A DNA stretch of 64,000 nucleotides, taken from the NCBI GenBank assembly GCA_963921195.1, contig OY992537.1, positions 81,419,287-81,483,286 of the forward strand, read 5' to 3'. Origin of the DNA: Pegoplata infirma. Taxonomy: Eukaryota; Arthropoda; Insecta; Diptera; Anthomyiidae. This document shows, in pieces, positions 44,124 to 54,727 of the stretch. Under the pieces are notes generated by a model. That model ran no database searches. It saw only the letters and a list, made by a program, of their open reading frames with translations, and was not told the origin of the DNA. Positions within the stretch are counted from its first letter, which is position 1, and each line of letters starts with the position of its first letter. The translations under genes were made by a program, and so were the position numbers.

Positions 44124-47100
44124 CCTCCCGGAAAAAAGATTCACTAAGGCTGGGTTTTTGCCAATGCTGATTCTACGGGGTAAAATGGGTAAAAAAGTAT
44201 ACTTTAGGTATTTATTTACTGAAATAATGGTCATACAAACTTGAAATTTGGAAAGTAGGAAACTCTACTGAAAATTTTTTTTTTTTTGAAAATTTGGATT
44301 TTAAGGGGGGTCAAAGGAGTGAAAAGTGTGCTTTTAGTACCTTTTATTATTTCTTGAAATAATCTGAATAGAAACTTGAAAATTGGAAATTAAAATCCTG
44401 CAGTGAAAAAATATTCTGGAAAAAATACTTTTTGAAAATTGCATTTTTATAATAGTACCTTCTATAAAAAGTACCTTTTATAAAAAGGTTTTTTTATAAA
44501 AATTACATTTTATAAAAAGTACCTTTTATAAAAAGTACCTTTTATAAAAAGTACCTTTTATAAAAAGTACCTTTTATAAAAAGTACCTTTTATAAAAGGT
44601 ACCTTTTATAAAAATACCTTTTATAAAAAGTGCCTTTTATAAAAACTACCTTTTATAAAAAGTACCTTTTATAAAAAGTACCTTTTATAAAAAGTACCTT
44701 TTATAAAAAGTACCTTTTATAAAAAGTACCTTTTATAAAAAGTACCTTTTATAAAAAGTACCTTTTATAAAAAGTACCTTTTATAAAAAGTACCTTTTAT
44801 AAAAAGTACCTTTTATAAAAAGTACCTTTTATAAAAAGTACCTTTTATAAAAGTACCTCTTTTAAAAAGAAGCTTTTATAAAAATACCTTTTATAAAAAG
44901 TACCTTTTATAAAAAGTACCTTTTATAAAAAGTACCTTTTATAAAAAGTACCTTTTATAAAAAGTACCTTTTATAAAAAGTACCTTTTATAAAAAGTACC
45001 TTTTATAAAATGTACCTTTTATAAAAAGTACATTTTATAAAAAGTACCTTTTATAAAAAGTACATTTTATAAAAAGTACCTTTTATAAAAAGTACCTTTT
45101 ATAAAAAGTACCTTCCATAAAAAGTACCTTTTATAAAAAGTACATTTTATAAAAGTACCTTTAATAAAAAGTACCTTTTATAAAAAGTACCTTTTATAAA
45201 AAGTACCTTTTATAAAAAGTACCTTTTGTAAAAAGTACCTTTTATAAAAATTACCTTTTATAAAAAGTACCTTTTATAAAAAGTACCTTTTATAAAAAGT
45301 ACCTTTTATAAAAAGTACCTTTTATAAAAAGTACCTTTTATAAAAAGTACCTTTCATAAAAAGTACCTTTTATAAAAAGAACCTTTTATAAAAAGTACCT
45401 TTTATAAAAAGTACCTTTTATAAAAAGTACCTTTCATAAAAAGTACCTTTTATAAAAAGTACCTTTTATAAAAAGTACCTTTTATAAAAAGTACCTTTTA
45501 TAAAAAGTACCTTTTATAAAAAGTACATTTTATAAAAAGTACCTTTTACAAAATGTACCTTTTATAATAAGTACCTTTTATAATAAGTACCTTTTATAAA
45601 AAGTACCTTTTATAAAAATTACCTTTTATAAAAAGTACCTTTTATAAAAAGTACCTTTTATAAAAAGTACCTTTTATAAAAAGTACCTTTTATAAAAAGT
45701 ACCTTTTATAAAAAGTACCTTTTATAAAAAGTACCTTTTATAAAAAGTACCTTTTATAAAAAGTACCTTTTAAAAAAAGTACCTTTTATAAAAAGTACCT
45801 TTTATAAAAGTACCTTTTTTAAAAAGTACCTTTTATAAAAAGTACCTTTTATAAAAAAGTACTTTTTTATAAAAAGTACCTTTTATGTAAAGTACCTTTT
45901 ATAAAAAGAACCTTTTATAAAAAGTACATTTTATAAAAAGCACCTTTTAATAAAAGTACCTTTTATAAAAAGTACCTTTTATAAAAATGACTTTTTTATT
46001 TCCTAAAATAATAATCATATTATTTTATGTTTCCTGAAAAAATGGTCCAAGAATCTTAAAATTTGTAATGTATTGTGGGAAAACATTCTGGGAAAAATAC
46101 GTTTTGGGGTAAAGTGTCTAAAAAAGTATATTTTCGGTACTTTTGATAATTTCTGACGTAGTGGTTCTAGGAACTTTAAATTTGGAATGTAAAATCCTTT
46201 TTGTACTTTTAATATTTGCTGAAACAATGATCCTAGAAAATTTAAATATTGAATGTTAGATGTTTCGGTGAAGAAAAAAACATTCTGAAAGAGGTACTTT
46301 TTGGAAATTCCATTTCTAACGGGGGTAAGAAAATGTACCTGTGGTTCTTTTTTTTCTGTTCCTATAATAATGACCTTAGAAGTGTGAATTTTGGAATGTA
46401 GGTGCCTTCGGTGAAAAAAAACATTCTGCTAAAGTATTTTTAAAAATTTCCGTTTCTAGAATTGTAAAAAATGTTTTTTGATACTTTTTACATTTTATGA
46501 AGTTATTATCCATGGCACTGAAATTTTTAATGCTGGAAAAAGTTATTTTGTGAAATTCTGTTTCTACGTGTCGCGACCGATCATAAAGTGGATAAAAAAG
46601 TGCAAATTTAGTTATTCTTATATTTCTTGAAATAATGGTTCAGAAACTTGATATTTTAAACATAGGATCTCGTAGCACAAAAAAAAACAGTTTTTGGAAA
46701 ATTTTATTTTAGGGGGAACTGCTGGCAAATGGTTATTTTTAGCTATCTAACTATTAAACTAAAAGCCCCAGAAATAACACCCAAGAGAAGGACATATTTT
46801 AAAATTTAAAATTTTAGAGTAAAAAGGGGTAACAGTGGTGTAAAATGGTACTTTTCATATCTATAAGAATTTTTTATTTCTTTAACGCATATTATACGGA
46901 GAGGAATCAAACTTACATGGAATGAGAGGAGATGGAATTGGAAATGAAATTGAGTAGAACGGGGAACGAAATGGAATAGAGCAGGGAACAATATGGAATG
47001 CTACTTTTTACTAAAATTTTTCGTATTTAACTTTTTTTACTCCATATTCTATATGTTTTTCCACTCAAACTTATTTTTATTCCAATTTATTTTTTTACTG

Positions 47101-47377
47101 AAATATTTATTCACTCAAAATCCCAAAACTCGATATAAGGGCTCGAAAATTCTCAATATCTTCGCCGGAACGAGCATGATGACGTACCAGCGAAGTTATT
47201 CAAATTTTATTGTTTACTCATTGTATTATTATTTTATGAAAGACTTAAACGTCCACAAGTAAACAAAACAAAGACTACGTAGTGGACTTTTTTTGAAATC
47301 GATAGAGTAATCCTGATCATTCTATTATCCGGCATTCATTGCAACCGGTAACGAAGTACCGGGATGGTAAGCTAGTA
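44124..47377 (-). mobile_element. HINE-like family 3, copy c (reverse, tail truncated)
   Basis: Reads as the complement of copy b. One reversed 146-bp unit (CTCCCGGAAAAAAGATTC, GGCTGGGTTTTTGCCAAT; about 44124-44270) is followed by the reversed 16-bp array (44453-45988) and reversed body blocks (GGAAATGAAATTGAGTAGAA near 46940, AGACTTAAACGTCCACAAGT near 47242). The head ends GTAACGAAGTACCGGGATGG, TAAGCTAGTA at ~47377. It lacks the microsatellite and tail. Head-out orientation with copy b makes a ~6.5-kb inverted pair. Confidence 0.75.
44453..45988 (-). repeat. 16-bp tandem array, reverse (TTTTATAAAAAGTACC)
   Basis: About 95 units of the complement of the copy b unit, with scattered substitutions and one-base indels (near 44610, 44850, 45800, 45860). 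It is nearly twice as long as the facing array, so array length changes quickly. Confidence 0.95.
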
Positions 47378-47658
47378 ATAAATACCCAAGAAAGATTTTT
47401 ATGAAATACCATACTCGGCAACTATCGTAAGTATATATTTATATTTAAATATTTAAATACTGTAACTAACAAAGGAAACCGTGGTTTCACCATTTTTTCT
47501 TGAAAGATAGTATGATATTTAATAAAAAATTGTTTTAGGTCTTTATGATTATGATCATTTATCAGATTAAATTAAAATGGTTTTCCCTGGGAAAGCAAAA
47601 ATATTATATTTTATATACATAGTTTGAACTATTTTTATTTTTGATTGTAATAAATAAT
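47378..47658. other. AT-rich stretch, no gene seen
   Basis: No supported feature. Confidence 0.4.
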
Positions 47659-47761
47659 AATCATACGCCACATATGCCAACATTTGTGAACAAAGATTAA
47701 TCATTCGCCACATATGTTGGATAATATCATTTAATTATTTAACAATCATACGCCACATATG
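47659..47761 (+). repeat. Three copies of ATCATACGCCACATATG
   Basis: ATCATACGCCACATATG near 47660, ATCATTCGCCACATATG near 47700 and ATCATACGCCACATATG near 47746, spaced about 40 and 46 bp. Each carries CATATG, an E-box-type hexamer. It could be a small regulatory cluster or an element remnant; no adjacent gene is evident. Confidence 0.55.
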
Positions 47762-47915
47762 ATGATATAGTTTGCAGTACAAAATTAGATGTCATGTATA
47801 TTAGGGGGGTTTTTTCGAAGTTTCAAGGAGTGCCGGCCGGAATTTTGTGATATTGTATCTTAAAATAACTGTGTAAAAATTTGAGATAGATCGGATTTAA
47901 TTAACGCGTGAAAAC

Positions 47916-48220
47916 ATGGCAATAATTTTAACAAAATTAAAAAAAAATATTTTTTTAAATATTCAAAACAAATGTAAAACTGACCAAAGAATTATCTTGA
48001 AGATTTTGGAAAATTCCAATAAAACGTCGGATACGAGCACAGCTGTTGCATGGGGGAGTCCGCCAGTTCGCTTAGGTAAAAAGCGCATAGCTGAAAATCT
48101 TGCCGCCATAAGAAGCATACAAAATTGACCCATTTTTGGTCTGAAAATCAATTTACACCCAATGTGGAAAAAACGCACGCTTTTGATGAATTTATAAAAG
48201 CAAACGTGGATACCTTATCA
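47916..48220 (+). pseudogene. Weak coding-like remnant with a donor-like GTAAGT
   Basis: Composition from about 47990 to 48220 is less AT-extreme than its surroundings. One frame (ATG at 47916) reads 70 codons ending SPPVRLGKKRIAENLAAIRS.. before a stop at 48126. A second frame (48095-48220) stays open for about 42 codons (HFWSENQFTPNVEKTHAFDE..), ending directly at AG|GTAAGT, a good splice donor. Two abutting frames suggest a frameshifted exon of an old gene or element. No family is recognised. It could also be chance. Confidence 0.25.
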
Positions 48221-48225
48221 GGTAA

Positions 48226-48904
48226 GTAGTTGACACCTTAAATTCGATTAAGCACTTTTTAACACCGCCATTATTGTGGGCGTGGCAGCAAAATTTACAA
48301 AAAATCATATTTTTGGAAATTATGAGAAAGAATAAAGTGTTGCACTGACCAAAACAATTAGAGAATTGAATAAGTTGACATGTTTTGTACCAAAACACCC
48401 AATTTGAGATGTGTTGCGCATACTAAAAATGTATGGAAAAACATGTAGAAAATTATATGGTTTCCTCAGAAGAGTCTGATTTGCCCAAATCATGACAATG
48501 GAAACATATACAAATATTGTCTTGTTAAAAACAAACTTCCACATTTTTATTTGCAAAATTTTTAGTAAAAAACATTCACATTTTTTGATTCTCTTCATAT
48601 GTTTATAGATATTAAACATATTTATATGTACGTATGTGTGATATGTAAAATTTATATGTATATACACAGATATGTAGTAAATGTATTTTGTACTTAATAT
48701 CAACAGAAGTGACCATTTAAATAGCCCTATGAAGTTTTTTTTTTTCAAAGGCCTGTGGAAAAAGTCAAATAAATGACTAAAGTATACAAATAATGTGCTA
48801 AGATGTCTTCAGTTAAATGGTATGGTGGTAATTTTATTCCTTAAAAGAAAACCTATCATATTAGTTGTTTGACACGTAAAATTCAATTCGCATTCAATTT
48901 TTTT
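48226..48904. other. AT-rich stretch, no gene seen
   Basis: The 142-codon reverse frame at 48320-48748 is rich in I, Y, F, N and K as expected of translated AT-rich DNA, and has no motif. No other feature supported. Confidence 0.4.
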
Positions 48905-49006
48905 TTACTCAATAGATTTTAAAATCAGGAATCTAATCCTGATCTTCCTATTATCCGTTATTTAAAATTTCTGATAACGAAGTTTCGGCGGACATGCTAT
49001 TATCTG
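48905..49006 (-). mobile_element. Degraded head of family 3 (reverse)
   Basis: CCTGATCTTCCTATTATCCG and GATAACGAAGTTTCGGCGGA match the complement of the family 3 head (GGATAATAGAAGGATCAGG, ACTTCGTTACCGG). Confidence 0.5.
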
Positions 49007-49030
49007 TATAAATTGAGATGCAGTCCAAAC

Positions 49031-49130
49031 CAGTGTTGTCATAAGTGAATTTTGAAAAAATGATAAATGGCAGAAAAAAAGTGCTAAAATGCTCTACAGA
49101 CCAAAAAAAAAGTGCTAAATTTTTTTTTTT
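49031..49130. mobile_element. Possible hAT-like left end
   Basis: CAGTGTTGTCATAAGTGA is a typical hAT-type terminus. It is followed by two AAAAGTGCTAAA words as possible subterminal repeats. No right end found. Confidence 0.3.
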
Positions 49131-49927
49131 TTCATTAAATTAACAAATAATGATTTTTAACAATAACTCTAGTTTACAACGAAAATGCGCACAAACTGCG
49201 TCTACATATTAGTTTTGACCGCTAAACTTAAAAATTTTATCGAAAATAATATTTCTAATAAATTTTTTTAACGTTTTTTGGAGTTCTTTTCACTGTTTTC
49301 CCTATATCTTCAGTAATGTACCTCCGATCTACTCGGGATAAAAACCAAATTAAAGTTTTTTTTAATTTGCAGCAAACTTTACACACGTTAAAGCCTGCAC
49401 CTATACAAATATAACAAAATGGGTTTCATAAAAATCTATCAAAGTTAAAATGAATTTTTTGAAACTGCGTGTAAAAATTTCCTAATTTTTTTTTGTATTT
49501 AAAATACAAAAATAAAAACTTGGTTAAATACCATAGTGTTTTTTATGTAAATTTTCATATAAAAAGTCATAACTTCGGTGAAACCCCATAGATTTTCATC
49601 AAGCCGACTTTGTTATCTTAGTTAAGGATCAGGCTTGAAAAAAACCATAACAAATTTTTCTTGTTACGGTTTCAATCAAATTCATATATTCATAATGCAT
49701 TTTTGTCATTTATGTTAGCCATTTCCACGTTATCTAATGTGTTGATTGGAAAATAATGTTTGTACGATTTGTTGGAAGTATGATTCTCATTACAATGGGT
49801 TCAATTGCGAGTAGATCGGATATATACAACGCAATATATAAGGAAAATTGACAGAAAACGCTATTTCTTTAAAATTACTGAATCCGTGAAAACATTTTTT
49901 GAAAATTTTTTTGATATTAGTAATCAA
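49131..49927. other. AT-rich stretch, no gene seen
   Basis: No supported feature. Confidence 0.4.
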
Positions 49928-52768
49928 ACAAAGTAGAAAAGTTAAACTCGACTTGGCCGAATCTATGAATACCTCCACAATGTCATTTTTAAAGAAAAGT
50001 AAAAACGTAAAAAAAATTAACGAATCTTTTTTTTTTATTTTTGTAAAAAAAAAAAAGAAAAATTATTAATTTTTTTTTTTTAAGTAAAATTTTTTTTGAG
50101 TGAAAATTTTTTTTTAGTGTAAAAATATTTCTCAGTGACAAAAATACTTTGTAAATTAATTTTGTGGCTTACCAACGTTTTTAAAGCTTGTTTTTTTAAA
50201 GCTCGGTTTTTTATAACACGTGAATTTAAGGTAAAACCAATCTGAATTTTACGGTTTTGCTAATAACTTTTGAACCACTGGGCCGCTGTGGCTGAAATTC
50301 AAAACGAAACAGACCAGGCGAACGACAAATATATATGCCAAGCGTGTTTTTTCTCTCGTAAATTCGGGAAAAACCATTGCCGAAATTCACCCTTATGGAC
50401 CGATTACAATGCCAATCTGACCAGGTAAATGCCCAACATATATACCAAACCTCAGGAGCATCCGTGAAGTCTTTCAAAAGTCAGCGTGTTTTCAACAGAC
50501 AGACAGACGGACGGTCATAGCTAGATTGTCTTAAAATCGATCGGGATTCATGAATGTATACTTTATAAGGTCCTAGAGGAATATTTCGAGTTATTACAAA
50601 AGGAATGACAAACTTATATATGTGGGGGTTTTCGTGTCAACTGCCACAACTTTTGAAACCGATGTCTTCCGATCGGGATGAAATTTGCACCAAGGTTAGT
50701 CCTATTGGATAGTAGTTCAGACACAATTTTTCAGCGAGATCGGTCAAGGACTCTCTGAGTTAGAGGGGGGTCGAAATTTGACATTTTGGCCAAAGAGGTG
50801 TTTATTCTCATCCATGTAACTTCTTACCTATTGTTTTTAGCAAAATGTGTCCCAAATAGTTTAGATAGCTATTTCTTCAGTCTTTCGAAAAAAAATTATA
50901 AAAAAATAAAAAAAAAATGTTTGATTTTTTTTCTTAAAAATCTAAAACTTTTTTGACTTTTTCCTCAAATTGTGCCTTTTTTTTTTTTTGATTCACAAGA
51001 AAGCTTAGGTCTTTTCCTTTAAGAGCTATGGGGTCGCTTAGTGGGATGCGAGTGGGATATCTATGAAAAAAATTTTTTTTTAACTTTGGAACACAAAAAA
51101 CGGTTCTTCAATTTGCACTATTAGGCGTGGGATAGCTAACAAGTTTTCGATTTCGATCCGCGATACCCTCTAATTTTTATAGGTTCGAAAAAGAAAGCAC
51201 GAGCCAAAAAATGAGGGCGGTGGGGTTGGGCCATATGGCTCCTCATCGGGGTCAAAATTGGGCGTAAAGAGGTTAAAATCCACAAAAGGCCCCACAACTG
51301 CCCTAGAACTGCCCACGGAGGGGTGCAATGTGAGACTGACCTCCATTAATTTTTTGCCCCCAACATTTTTCTTGAATATACCTAACCTCTATTTCCAATT
51401 CCTAAGGGGGCTCCCATACAAAATTACATTTTTATAAAATTTGCTCCTACCGCTCTAACTGTCCATAGGGTGCCCCTAGAGAAGTAAAATGTATGACCGA
51501 CCCCCAATATTTTTTCAACTTCAACATTTTCTCAGAATATACCTACCCTTTATTTTCAACTCTTAAGGGGGTCCCCATACATTTATTTTTATTTTTTTAT
51601 TAGTTTTTAAAAATACATGTTTTATAATGTATGGGAGCCCCTTAAGGAGTGGAGATAGGGTATTATTATGTTCGGACAAAATGTTGGTAACTAAAAAATA
51701 ATTGGGGGTTGGTCGTAATTTTTGCCTCTCTAGGAGGCACGGTAGTGGCGGTAGGAGCTGGTTTAATAAAACAAATTTATAAAAAATAAAAGAAATGTAT
51801 GGGGACCACCTTAAGGGTTAAAGATACATTGTAGGTGTGTTTGCAAAAATGTTGGAATTAATAAAATAATGGGGGTCGGTTATACATTTGGCTCCACTTG
51901 GGGCACTTTAGGGTAAGTTAGAATGGTAGGATCAAATCTTTTAAAAATGTTTTGCATGGGAGCCCCCTTAGGAAGTGGAAATAGGGGTAAGGTATGTTCA
52001 AGAAAAATGTTGGGGGCAGAAAATTATTGGAGGTTCGTCTCACATTGCACCCCTCCAGTGGCGTTTCTAGGGCAGTGTTGGGGTTTTTTGAGGATTTTAC
52101 CTCTTTACGCCCAACTTTGACCCCGATGAGGGGCCATATGGCCCCACCCCACCGCCCTCATTTTTTGGCTCGTGCTTTATTTTTCAAACCTATAAAAATT
52201 AGAGGGTATCGCGGATCGAAATCGAAAACTGGTTAGCTATCCCACGCCTAATAGTGCAAATTGAAGAACCGTTTTTTGTGTTCCAAAGTTAAAAAAAAAT
52301 TTTTTTCATAGATATCCCACTCGCATCCCACTAAGCGACCCCATAGCTCTTAAAGGAAAAAACCTAAGCTTTCTTTTGAATCAAAAAAAAAGGCCCAATT
52401 TGAGGAAAAAGTCAAAAAAGTTTTAGATTTTTAAGAAAAAAAATCAAAAATTGTTTTTATAATTTTTTTTCGAAAGACTGAAGAAATAGCTATCTAAACT
52501 ATTTGGGACACATTTTGCTAAAAACAATAAGTAAGAAGTTACATGGATGAGAATAAACACCTCTTTGGTCAAAATGTCAAATTTCGACCCCCTCTAACTC
52601 AGAGTGTCCTTGACCGATCTCGCTCAAAAATTGTGTTGAACTACTATCCACTAGGACTAACCTTGGTGCAAATTTCATCCCGATCGGAAGACATCGGTTT
52701 CAAAAGTTGTGTCAGTTGAAACGAAAACCCCCATGTATATCCTCTATCACTAGAGCGGAGGGTATAAA
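49928..52768 (+). mobile_element. DINE-1-like type 1b, copy 3, split by foldback G
   Basis: Head AAGTAGAAAAGTTAAACTCG, ACTTGGCCGAATCTATGAAT near 49930. The first internal unit is present; the second is shortened. Short microsatellite CAGACAGACAGACGGACGG near 50498. The tail is cut at AATGACAAACTTATATA (50620) and resumes as TATATCCTCTATCACTAGAG, CGGAGGGTATA at 52736-52767. The intervening 2.1 kb is a foldback. Confidence 0.8.
50621..52735. mobile_element. Foldback G in a DINE tail, TSD TA
   Basis: Left end TGTGGGGGTTTTCGTGTCAA; right end TTGAAACGAAAACCCCCATG. Arms match over almost 1 kb: GAAACCGATGTCTTCCGATC faces GATCGGAAGACATCGGTTTC, and GGGCGGTGGGGTTGGGCCAT faces ATGGCCCCACCCCACCGCCC. The intact DINE tail (ACTTATATATACCCTC) implies 2 bp (TA) were duplicated. 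The inner part has ~170-bp units (CCCCCAACATTTTTCTTGAA near 51357, TTCAACATTTTCTCAGAATA near 51520). It is GC-richer than its host. Open frames at 51923-52236 lie in the arm and are not genes. Confidence 0.8.
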
Positions 52769-52839
52769 TAAAGTTAAAGTTATTTTTATTTTTTTATTTG
52801 TAAACTAGTGTAACCGGTACATATCTTTCTTGATTTCAA

Positions 52840-53136
52840 TTTGGTTTTCTGAGCTATAATTTTTTTTCAGAATTTCGATTGCGTTTTCTTAATTTAAACT
52901 GGGTTTTCTGAATTTCAATTGGGATTTTAGAATTTCAATTAAAATCTTCTTAATTACAATATGGATTTCTAAATTTCCAATGCTTTTCTTGATTTTGATT
53001 GGATTTTCTGAATTTCAAAAAGTTTTTCTATTGTTCAATTGGGTTTTCTGAATTTAAATTGGTTTTTCTCAATTTAATTTTTCTGAATTTCGACTAGGTT
53101 TTCTAAATTTCATTTGGGTTTTCTGAATTTTAACTG
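52840..53136 (+). repeat. 22-bp minisatellite TTTCTGAATTTCAATTGGGT
   Basis: About 13 degenerate units of TTTTCTGAATTTCAATTGGG. One more unit (GGGATTTCTAAATTTTAATT) continues at 53657 after an inserted CCCGAG element, so the array was present first. Confidence 0.85.
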
Positions 53137-53654
53137 CCCGAGTAAAAAAGTTTATATATAATTATATATAATTTGATAAATTTATATATAATTATATATA
53201 TTTGATAAAATTAGATAAAATTATATATAATTTAATAAAATTATATATAATTTTATCCGAATTTTTTATATAAAATTTTATAAAATTATATCTAATTATA
53301 TATAATTTGATAAAATTTTATAAAATTAGATAAAATTATATATAATTTTATCAAATTATATATAATAATATCAGAATTTGTTTTATATAAAATTTTATAA
53401 AATTATATCAAATTATATATAATTGGATAAAATTTTATAAAATTATATAAAATTATATAAGATTTGATAAAATTTTATATAAAAAAAAATCGGATATAAT
53501 TTCATATAATTTTATCAAATTATATATAATTTCATATAATTTTATCAAATTTTTTGAAAACAAAAACTTCTTTGTATAATTTTATATAATTATATATAAT
53601 TTTACAAATTTTATATAATTATATAAAATTATATAAAAAACTTTTTTACTCGGG
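53137..53654. mobile_element. CCCGAGTAAAAA-ended element, copy 2, TSD TG
   Basis: Starts CCCGAGTAAAAAAG and ends CTTTTTTACTCGGG, flanked by TG (53135-53136, 53655-53656). Removing one TG restores AACTGGGATTTCT, the expected minisatellite phase. The interior is almost only ATATAATTATAT / TTTTATAAAATTATA words that can pair extensively. Copy 1 is at 5761-7409. Confidence 0.85.
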
Positions 53655-53680
53655 TGGGATTTCTAAATTTTAATTTATAT

Positions 53681-54365
53681 TATGTGTTCTTTATCGACGG
53701 TGCTTTATACACCATGCGACGGAAGCAAAATCGACGCAACTTTGAAGTCGCAAACACCCTTAATAAAACTGTCAATATTCTTTTCCATCAAAACTTTAAA
53801 TATTATAATAGAAATTGAAATGCTATTTACATCTCTATCACTGTTTATAAATGTTTGTATAGTAGTGTGTTGAAAAATCCTTATATTCCTACTAATGTGC
53901 TTTTACTTTATATTTGGCTTAATGCCATAAGCCTCAATGGCGACATTATTTCGGGCAAATATTGTTACAAAAATATAGATGTTATTATGTATGTGTGTGT
54001 GTGTATGTAGCGCAATGTTAGTAAGTGTATGTTATTATGTGTTTGCCATATGAAATTATCCTTTTTTCTGTTTTTACTTTAATAATTCTGAAAATAGGTT
54101 AATGCTTCATTTAATATTGGAAATTAAAATTTTATTTAAACCAAATATATGTAAAACCCATTTATTTTAAAGATTTATATGTATAAAGAAATTTTAAATT
54201 ATTTTATTTACCTAGAAATTATAAATTTATTATGTTGTTGTATTATGTAAAAATCAATTCTTTGTAAACAATTTTAATTACAGTTATAAGCTTTTAGCTT
54301 TAAATTAATTTAATTATGCAACTAATAAGGAAGGTCTTTCAGTAAGTATCCAAAATGTTCCCTAA
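53681..54365. other. AT-rich stretch with a short (TG)n
   Basis: (TG)n at about 53989-54004. A 63-codon frame at 53682 has no support beyond length. Confidence 0.4.
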
Positions 54366-54368
54366 AAC

Positions 54369-54608
54369 TTGCATATTAGAGCAGTCATTAATGCAAAAAA
54401 GGGGCAACAATATAAAAATTGGACATTATGGATTAAAAAAGGATTAGTCCATTTGAATTATGGCCGTTTCTGTGCTATAACTCTTGAATACATAAACAAC
54501 GAATTGGTAGAAAAATACCCAAATGTAGAGCTGTCTAGAAAAACTCTAGCTAGAGCCTGGCGAATGGTATTTGAAATCTTTTTTCAAGAATTAATTGAAG
54601 AAAAATAA
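54369..54608 (+). pseudogene. 79-codon open frame of uncertain nature
   Basis: No ATG at its start (TTG at 54369, stop just upstream). The peptide has balanced composition for so AT-rich a region, with charged helical character towards the end (..ELVEKYPNVELSRKTLARA.., ..FQELIEEK, then stop TAA at 54606). No family is recognised. It could be the last exon or a relic of an old coding sequence, or chance. Confidence 0.25.
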
Positions 54609-54727
54609 AACTAGTAAAATAAAATTTTAAGAGTCAGATGGGAACACGACTGAGGAAAACATTTTCGGGTCAAAGCGAATAACACTTCTCTACAAAAATC
54701 AATAAAACTACTCAACAAAAATCATTA

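Noticed and set aside
41700..45988. CRISPR or coding tandem-repeat protein from the 16-bp arrays
   Set aside because: 16 bp is not a multiple of three, the units are contiguous without spacers, and stops occur in all frames.
48320..48748. 142-codon reverse open frame
   Set aside because: Composition is that of random AT-rich DNA (I, Y, F, N, K) with no motif, and no supporting splice or promoter context.
51923..52236. Overlapping open frames in a GC-richer patch
   Set aside because: They lie in the right arm of foldback G; the matching left arm gives no equivalent conserved protein.
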